From Nitrososphaerales archaeon TH5888 (GTDB lineage: Archaea; Thermoproteota; Nitrososphaeria; Nitrososphaerales; Nitrososphaeraceae): DNA of 10,337 nucleotides. The notes beneath the pieces were generated by a model. It was not told the origin of the DNA. It worked only from the letters and a program-made list of their open reading frames with translations, and ran no database searches. The stretch spans positions 1 to 10,337 of the forward strand of contig JAATVN010000140.1 in NCBI GenBank assembly GCA_014523595.1, written 5' to 3'. Of the stretch, positions 6,147-10,337 are shown in pieces (position 1 is the first letter of the stretch; every line of letters starts with the position of its first letter). Both the position numbers and the translations under genes were made by a program.

Positions 6147-6356
6147 GGCACTCTAAAATAGAAACCTTTCTTTCATGCAGAGTAAATATTAATCAGACTC
6201 CTTTAATTTATTTTATTATGTTATAAATATCGTTTCCTTGATACTTAAACATGATATAGCGGATCGAAAGGAAATTGTCTACTGTGAATTGGAGAAATAT
6301 GTAGTATCCATTTTTGTCTCATAATCTTGTAATATATGCGATAGTTTCAATGATGG
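6147..6356. other. Spacer between divergent genes, no coding region seen
   Basis: The middle of the 335-bp spacer between the three-helix operon and the cupredoxin gene has no usable ORF; ATG codons here are closed within a few codons. It holds one near-consensus plus-strand TATA box, TTATAAATAT (6221-6230), about 185 bp before the cupredoxin start. This could give the cupredoxin a long leader or drive a small RNA. Confidence 0.35.
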
Positions 6357-6392
6357 ATTTCAAATGTGAAATTTTAAAGAAAATTAATTAAG
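6357..6392 (+). promoter_or_regulatory. Dyad and TATA-like strings before the cupredoxin gene
   Basis: ATTTCA (6357-6362) and TGAAAT (6367-6372) form a dyad with a 4-bp gap that abuts TTTTAAAG (6373-6379). A second AT-rich string, TTAATTAA (6384-6391), is centred about 27 bp before the TTG at 6415 and is the better placed TATA candidate. If the second is used, the dyad lies just upstream of the TATA/BRE region, where a regulator could act. Confidence 0.35.
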
Positions 6393-6414
6393 TATACCTT
6401 GGGCAATATGATTA

Positions 6415-6879
6415 TTGAAAGCTCGACTTAACGATCTTTTAATGATCACTATCTTGATCGCTGGATTATTCTTACTTTTTCCTGGAGGCATTAAACAAAC
6501 TATGGGCCAGGGTGACAACAATAATGACACTGCAACTTCAAATGCGAATTCACTGACAGGGAATAACACGATTGTTCTTAACCCATCTGAAGTTAATGGG
6601 ACATATAGATGGGTTAACAATTCTGGTGGAATTAATCCGACTTTAGATATTACAATGGGTAATGAATATCAAATCAAGATAAATAATCCCACTGATGAAG
6701 AACATGAATTGATTATAGAAAATACTGAGAATTCAAAAGTAGCATCTAGTGAGGAAATTGAGCCTGGAAAGAATACTGAGTTTAAGTTTAAGGCAGATGA
6801 AACAGGTGAATTAAATTACTATTGTGAATATCATCCTGAGACAATGAAAGGGATTATTAAAATAATTGAGCCTATGTAA
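6415..6879 (+). CDS. Membrane-anchored plastocyanin-like cupredoxin
   Basis: This 154-residue blue-copper protein presumably carries electrons outside the membrane. Residues 8-23 are a hydrophobic anchor or signal sequence followed by an N/D/S/T-rich linker (about 32-50). The cupredoxin domain is about 53-152. Type 1 copper ligands are visible: H97 (EEHELIIE), C137, H140 and M144 in YYCEYHPETMKG. The ligand loop is C-x2-H-x3-M, between amicyanin (x2) and plastocyanin or pseudoazurin (x4). The start is TTG: an ATG at 6408 is out of frame and closes quickly, and the next in-frame ATG (codon 10) would cut into the hydrophobic segment. Ammonia-oxidising archaea use many such proteins in place of cytochromes c, so electron transfer in respiration is likely; copper storage or sensing is an alternative. 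The SRPBCC gene follows after 66 bp. Confidence 0.93.
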   Translation: MKARLNDLLMITILIAGLFLLFPGGIKQTMGQGDNNNDTATSNANSLTGNNTIVLNPSEVNGTYRWVNNSGGINPTLDITMGNEYQIKINNPTDEEHELIIENTENSKVASSEEIEPGKNTEFKFKADETGELNYYCEYHPETMKGIIKIIEPM

Positions 6880-6916
6880 GAAATAGTACAATCTAATATT
6901 CAAATTATTACAAATT

Positions 6917-6924
6917 CATATATT
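6917..6924 (+). promoter_or_regulatory. TATA-like box of the SRPBCC gene
   Basis: CATATATT is centred about 26 bp before the ATG at 6946, which fits a leaderless transcript separate from the cupredoxin mRNA. Confidence 0.45.
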
Positions 6925-6945
6925 GGCATGCGTTCCGCTTAAAGT

Positions 6946-7365
6946 ATGGCTAATTTCCACACATCAAAAAAAATCCACGCCCCTGCTTCAGAAGTTTGGA
7001 AAGTCTTATCAGACATTGATAGAGAAACTGAATTCTGGCATGGAATTAAATCGATTAAAAACATTAGCAAATCAGGAAATATAGTGGAACGAGAAGTTGT
7101 TATTGCTTTCAAGAATTCAGTATGTAAAGAAACAGTTACAATACTGCCAATGAAGTCTATTACGACAGATATTACGGAAGGGCCCCTAAAGGGGAAAAAA
7201 GTAATTGTAATCAACCGTGACGGGGACAAAGCGAGTGTTGTTGATGTAGAGTGGGATATTCGACTGTCTGGTTTCATGGGTATCTTTTCAAAGATGGTTA
7301 AGAAGCATATTCTCGAGGGTACCAACGATGCGTTGAATAGAATCTCAAAGGAAGTAGAAAAATAA
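6946..7365 (+). CDS. SRPBCC-family small-ligand-binding protein
   Basis: This 139-residue soluble protein has a START/Bet v 1-like helix-grip fold. The N-terminal strand and helix (HTSKKIHAPASEVWKVLSDI, 5-24) are the classic opening of polyketide-cyclase/SRPBCC proteins. A tryptophan turn (FWHGIKSIKNIS), alternating strands (about 46-106) and a long C-terminal helix (113-138) that closes the pocket follow. Such folds bind hydrophobic ligands in a cavity; no ligand or catalytic residue can be named, and C60 is the only cysteine. Proteins closely like this are frequent in ammonia-oxidising archaea. It has its own TATA-like box about 26 bp upstream and probably a leaderless transcript, so proximity to the cupredoxin need not mean a shared role. 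It is convergent with PolX. Confidence 0.9.
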   Translation: MANFHTSKKIHAPASEVWKVLSDIDRETEFWHGIKSIKNISKSGNIVEREVVIAFKNSVCKETVTILPMKSITTDITEGPLKGKKVIVINRDGDKASVVDVEWDIRLSGFMGIFSKMVKKHILEGTNDALNRISKEVEK

Positions 7366-7403
7366 ATATCTTAATGTTCATGATACTGGTTTAATCAAAT
7401 GTT

Positions 7404-7421
7404 ACATTAATCTATTAATGT
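7404..7421. repeat. Inverted repeat between the SRPBCC and PolX genes
   Basis: ACATTAAT (7404-7411) and ATTAATGT (7414-7421) are perfect 8-bp arms separated by 2 bp. It lies about 40 bp after the SRPBCC stop in a convergent spacer. All-AT-rich arms make it a weak hairpin; it could be a DNA-binding site or chance. Confidence 0.35.
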
Positions 7422-7492
7422 TAGACCAACGAAACATTGGAAAAGATTGAAGATTTCATGATTACATTGAAGGACTCAGAATACAGATTGAA

Positions 7493-7500
7493 TTTTTTTT
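7493..7500 (+). terminator. T8 tract, likely SRPBCC terminator
   Basis: A run of eight T lies about 128 nt after the SRPBCC stop codon and before the convergent PolX gene. Archaeal RNA polymerase terminates at such U-rich tracts without needing a hairpin. Confidence 0.4.
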
Positions 7501-7543
7501 CTTAATTATGCTTTATTTTAGAATATTGATAGTATAATTTGAC

Positions 7544-9307
7544 TTACTTTAGTGACTTCAGCAAAGTATCAACTTTTAAAGTATTGACAATATCAATTTT
7601 TTTTGCCCACGCCCTCCTTGCTTGACCTATCCCAAATAAAAGGTAAGCAAAATGGACAGGATGATGTGCATCAGAATTTATTGCCAGTTTGACCCCATTT
7701 TCAACTGCGATGCGGATATGTTCATCCCTCAAATCTAACCTATTGTAATTGGAATTGATTTCTAGAACAGTTCTAGTCTCGCATGCAGCTTCAATTATTT
7801 TTTCTATGTCTATTGAATAGCCTTCTCTTTTGTTTATTAATCTGCCTGTAGGATGAAACAGTATGTCTACACTTGGGTTTTTTGCCGCCTTGATGAGTCT
7901 ATCTGTTTGAATCTCCTTGGACAATGAAAAATTTGAATGTATTGAAGCTCCTACTATATCTAGTTTGTCAAGAATGTTGTTAGAAATGTCAAGGGTACCA
8001 TCTTTAAGTATGTTGACTTCAGCAGAACTCAGAATCCTGAAATTAGTATCAGTATCAGCTGTTGAGTTTTCATTCACAGTATCATTTAATCGTTCGATGT
8101 TATTGATTTGGTCTAATAGTTGGAGCTCATCCAAACCATTTGCTAAACGAAGGCTCTTTGTATGATCAGTAATGGCAATATACTCTAATCCAAATTTTTT
8201 TCTTGCGTGTAAAGCCATATCATATATTGACATTGTGCCATCTGTAATTTCACTATGCGTGTGAAGATCCCCCTTTAGATCGCCATAGTCTATTAGTTCT
8301 AATCGAGTGTTTCTGTGTTTAGAAAAGTACTCAATTTCACCACAATTTTCTCTGAGCTCAGGTGGGATAAATTGAAGTTGGAGAGCTTCATAAATTTCTT
8401 GTTCGTTGTTTCCCGCAATTTTTTTCCCTCCTTTGTTATACAGACCCCATTCATTAAGATGAAGATTCATTGAAATTGCTAAATTGCGTAATGAAATATT
8501 GTGATCCTTATTCCCAGTAAAATATTGAGAAGCGGATCCGAAACTTTCTTCAGGAACTACGAGCAAATCAACACCTATTCCATTTCTAAGTTTTACAAAT
8601 GCTTTTGCTCTTCCCTTGCCTTTGGTTTCTACAACCTCAGGCATGTTGACAAAAAAGTCAATCACTTTTTCCGGTTCTTCTGTAGAGACTAAAATATCGA
8701 TATCCCCAATAGTTTCTCTCATCCTTCTGAAAGAACCTACGACAACACATCGAATTATGTTATCTTGACTTGTTAATCTGATCTCTATTTTTTTTATCAG
8801 TGGATATACATCTCCCAACAAGTATCTACGTTTATTTTGTTTTGACAACTGAATTGTTTTGAGTATGTTTTCTTCTTTAGTCTTTGAAAAACCCTTTAAC
8901 TTTGAAATTTTTCCTTCTGATGCTGCTTTCTCTAACTCAGAGATGCTAGTGATGTTTAATTTCTCGTAAAGTATCTTCATCGTCCTGGGACCAAATCCCC
9001 TCAATTTGGAAAATTCGGATATCCTGATAGGTATCTTTCTCTTTAATTCTTCATGATAAGCAATTTTATTTGATTTGATAAGTTCCTCTATTTTGGATGA
9101 AATAGCATTACCTACTGATGGTATTTTTCTAAGACCCTGAATACCATCTTTAAGATAAATTTCCTCAATACTCAATGACAAATTTTCAATCACGTCGGCG
9201 GCTTTATCATACGCTCTAACCTTGTAGATCGTATTTGGATCTTTTTCTGCTAACTGGATAAGATACGAGATCTCGCGAAATATTTTAGCAATTTCATTAT
9301 TTTTCAT
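7544..9307 (-). CDS. polX: Family X DNA polymerase with PHP exonuclease domain (PolX)
   Basis: This 587-residue protein has the usual length for bacterial and archaeal PolX. The N-terminal 8-kDa-like region holds helix-hairpin-helix motifs at LRKIPSVGNAISSKIEEL (59-76), KLRGFGPRTMKILYEKL (101-117) and about 134-149. The nucleotidyltransferase core has GSFRRMRETIGDIDIL (191-206) with catalytic D202 and D204, and a third aspartate D247 (GVDLLVV). QYFTGNKDHN (261-270) and LNEWGL (284-289) are also typical. The C-terminal PHP domain has its full metal-ligand set: H349, H351, D356, H382, E430, H457, H485, D546 and H548. Both gap-filling synthesis and 3'-5' exonuclease or AP-related activity are therefore expected, for base excision repair or end processing. 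The ATG start is supported by a TATA-like box about 25 bp upstream, implying a leaderless mRNA. It is divergent from the radical SAM gene and convergent with SRPBCC. Confidence 0.97.
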   Translation of the reverse strand: MKNNEIAKIFREISYLIQLAEKDPNTIYKVRAYDKAADVIENLSLSIEEIYLKDGIQGLRKIPSVGNAISSKIEELIKSNKIAYHEELKRKIPIRISEFSKLRGFGPRTMKILYEKLNITSISELEKAASEGKISKLKGFSKTKEENILKTIQLSKQNKRRYLLGDVYPLIKKIEIRLTSQDNIIRCVVVGSFRRMRETIGDIDILVSTEEPEKVIDFFVNMPEVVETKGKGRAKAFVKLRNGIGVDLLVVPEESFGSASQYFTGNKDHNISLRNLAISMNLHLNEWGLYNKGGKKIAGNNEQEIYEALQLQFIPPELRENCGEIEYFSKHRNTRLELIDYGDLKGDLHTHSEITDGTMSIYDMALHARKKFGLEYIAITDHTKSLRLANGLDELQLLDQINNIERLNDTVNENSTADTDTNFRILSSAEVNILKDGTLDISNNILDKLDIVGASIHSNFSLSKEIQTDRLIKAAKNPSVDILFHPTGRLINKREGYSIDIEKIIEAACETRTVLEINSNYNRLDLRDEHIRIAVENGVKLAINSDAHHPVHFAYLLFGIGQARRAWAKKIDIVNTLKVDTLLKSLK

Positions 9308-9327
9308 TTCGTAATTTTAGGTGCTTT

Positions 9328-9335
9328 ATGTATAA
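9328..9335 (-). promoter_or_regulatory. TATA-like box of polX
   Basis: On the minus strand this reads TTATACAT within CTTATACATAAAG, centred about 25 bp before the polX ATG. This is the expected leaderless spacing. Confidence 0.45.
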
Positions 9336-9390
9336 GTTGTGTAAATAATAAATATAATCCTCACAAACCCTGAAGGCTCTTATGTTTCAA

Positions 9391-9404
9391 AAGTGATATC
9401 ACTT
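9391..9404. promoter_or_regulatory. 14-bp perfect palindrome between polX and the radical SAM gene
   Basis: AAGTGATATCACTT is a gapless perfect palindrome in the divergent spacer, about 60 bp upstream of the polX TATA box and about 150 bp before the radical SAM start. It could be a dimeric regulator site, but about one palindrome of this length is expected by chance in a window of this size and composition. Confidence 0.3.
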
Positions 9405-9555
9405 CAATCAAGCGCAAGATGGATATATGAATTTAAATCGGCGTTGTATTTAGTTCGGCCGTGAAATATAATAATTTTCCCAACTCAAACCTAACCAGAA
9501 GTGCTCAAAAGTTTTTCCACACAAGTTAAATTGCATAACATTATTAATATTTGCC

Positions 9556-10337
9556 ATGATTGAACTGGGATACGATTATCCGCTATACAGACCACCGTCA
9601 GAGTCCAATTCAATTATTTTTCAGGTTACTTTGGGATGCTCATTTAACAAATGCTCATTTTGCAATATGTATAGGTCTAAAGAATATTCCGAGAGACCGT
9701 GGGAAGAAATTAAGAGTGAAATAGATATTGTCTCTAAATCATATCCTCACACTGAAAAAATTTTTCTAGCAGATGGGGATGCCCTAAATCTTCGCACAGA
9801 AAAATTGATTGAAATATTGGATTATATTAGAGAAAAATTTCCAAATTTAAAGCGGATTTCTTGTTATGCAATGCCTAAAAATCTCCTTCAGAAGAGTTCC
9901 GATGATCTGACCATGTTGAACAATAAAGGACTGAACATGTTGTATGTGGGGATAGAAACAGGCAATGATGTTCTCCTTAAGAAGATCACGAAAGGAGCTA
10001 CTTCAAAAGGTATTATAGATGCATGCAATAGGGCTAAAAAAAGCGGTTTCATTATTTCATGTATGATTATCTTGGGCGTTGGTGGTAAAAAATATTCAAA
10101 AGATCATATGAAGGAAACAGCCAGGGTTGTGAGTGAAGTTTCGCCAAACTTTCTAGCTGCTTTGACATTAATTCTTGAAGATGGAGTATACGATGAGTTT
10201 ATGGAAAAATTTGGTGAACCATTTGAATCATTGGATGATGTATTAATACTGAATGAGCTTGAATTGTTGTTAAGTAGCATTAGCTCTACTTCGACTATTG
10301 TCTTTAGGGCTAATCACGCATCTAACGTTTATTCTAT
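9556..10337 (+). CDS. Radical SAM enzyme of unknown reaction (3' end outside window)
   Basis: The first 260 residues are visible; the frame is open at the window end. The N-terminal YRPPSESNSIIFQVTLGCS leads into the [4Fe-4S] motif C28-x4-C33-x2-C36 (GCSFNKCSFCNMY). This is one residue longer than the usual C-x3-C-x2-C, a spacing I recall for this subgroup. Further radical SAM core marks are FLADGDAL (70-77), the SAM-contact strand YVGIETGND (130-138; a variant of the usual E-S-G-S-D) and KITKGAT (143-149). GGKKYSKDHMKETARVV (176-192) follows in the pattern of the family. The type is a widespread stand-alone radical SAM protein whose substrate I cannot name; HemN-like or B12-independent methylthiolase roles are not indicated. 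ATG at 9556 is the first codon of the conserved region, with a weak TATA-like string (9526-9532) about 27 bp upstream. It is divergent from polX across 248 bp. Confidence 0.92.
   Translation, partial: MIELGYDYPLYRPPSESNSIIFQVTLGCSFNKCSFCNMYRSKEYSERPWEEIKSEIDIVSKSYPHTEKIFLADGDALNLRTEKLIEILDYIREKFPNLKRISCYAMPKNLLQKSSDDLTMLNNKGLNMLYVGIETGNDVLLKKITKGATSKGIIDACNRAKKSGFIISCMIILGVGGKKYSKDHMKETARVVSEVSPNFLAALTLILEDGVYDEFMEKFGEPFESLDDVLILNELELLLSSISSTSTIVFRANHASNVYS

Noticed and set aside
6408..6431. ATG at 6408 as an alternative cupredoxin start.
   Set aside because: It is out of frame with the cupredoxin and reaches a stop after seven codons.
6939..7325. Minus-strand open frame of 128 codons opposite the SRPBCC gene.
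   Set aside because: The plus-strand frame has a clear SRPBCC pattern and TATA box; the antisense frame shows no recognisable motif.
1..10337. Search for CRISPR repeats, tRNA genes, IS ends, att sites or a defence island.
   Set aside because: No regularly spaced repeats, cloverleaf-like segments, transposase or integrase motifs, or long terminal repeats were seen on reading both strands.

Overview
The window looks like chromosomal DNA from an AT-rich ammonia-oxidising archaeon (Nitrososphaerota/Thaumarchaeota, most like the Nitrososphaera/Nitrosocosmicus side). This is inferred from gene content and style, not from a marker gene. It has a plastocyanin-like membrane-anchored cupredoxin, a small SRPBCC protein, a roadblock-like small protein, an orphan receiver protein, a short winged-helix regulator and a bacterial-type PolX. 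Many genes have a TATA-like box about 25-35 bp before the start codon, as expected for archaeal transcripts with little or no leader. No rRNA, tRNA, CRISPR, IS element or integrase is visible.

Layout. 1-606 is a gene-free stretch ending in a promoter. 607-975 (+) is a small roadblock/DUF6659-like protein. 1132-2211 (-) is a secreted-domain plus five-helix membrane protein. A 200-bp divergent spacer with two dyads precedes 2412-4346 (+), an XPD/DinG-type Fe-S helicase with extra cysteines. A hairpin and a U-tract follow it. 4575-4973 (+) is a stand-alone response-regulator receiver, and 5115-5480 (+) is a winged-helix regulator with a perfect 16-bp palindrome upstream. Convergent to it is a two-gene overlapping operon of three-helix membrane proteins (6079-5795, then 5802-5485, -). 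A 335-bp divergent spacer leads to the cupredoxin (6415-6879, +) and then the SRPBCC protein (6946-7365, +). 7544-9307 (-) is PolX with an intact polymerase core and PHP nuclease. 9556 to the window end (+) is a partial radical SAM enzyme.

How the genes may work together. There is no obvious long metabolic operon; most genes carry their own promoter. Two themes recur. The first is DNA repair: the XPD-like helicase and PolX. The second is envelope sensing and copper/redox chemistry: the secreted-domain membrane protein with histidines near its predicted mature N-terminus, the cupredoxin, the twin three-helix proteins, the receiver protein and the winged-helix regulator. The block from about 4400 to 6880 is the best candidate for an uncharacterised regulatory module. 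It holds a receiver, a winged helix with an operator-like palindrome, twin membrane proteins and a cupredoxin, but the functional link is inference. Six consecutive genes from 2412 to 6879 start with TTG or GTG, while every other gene in the window starts with ATG.
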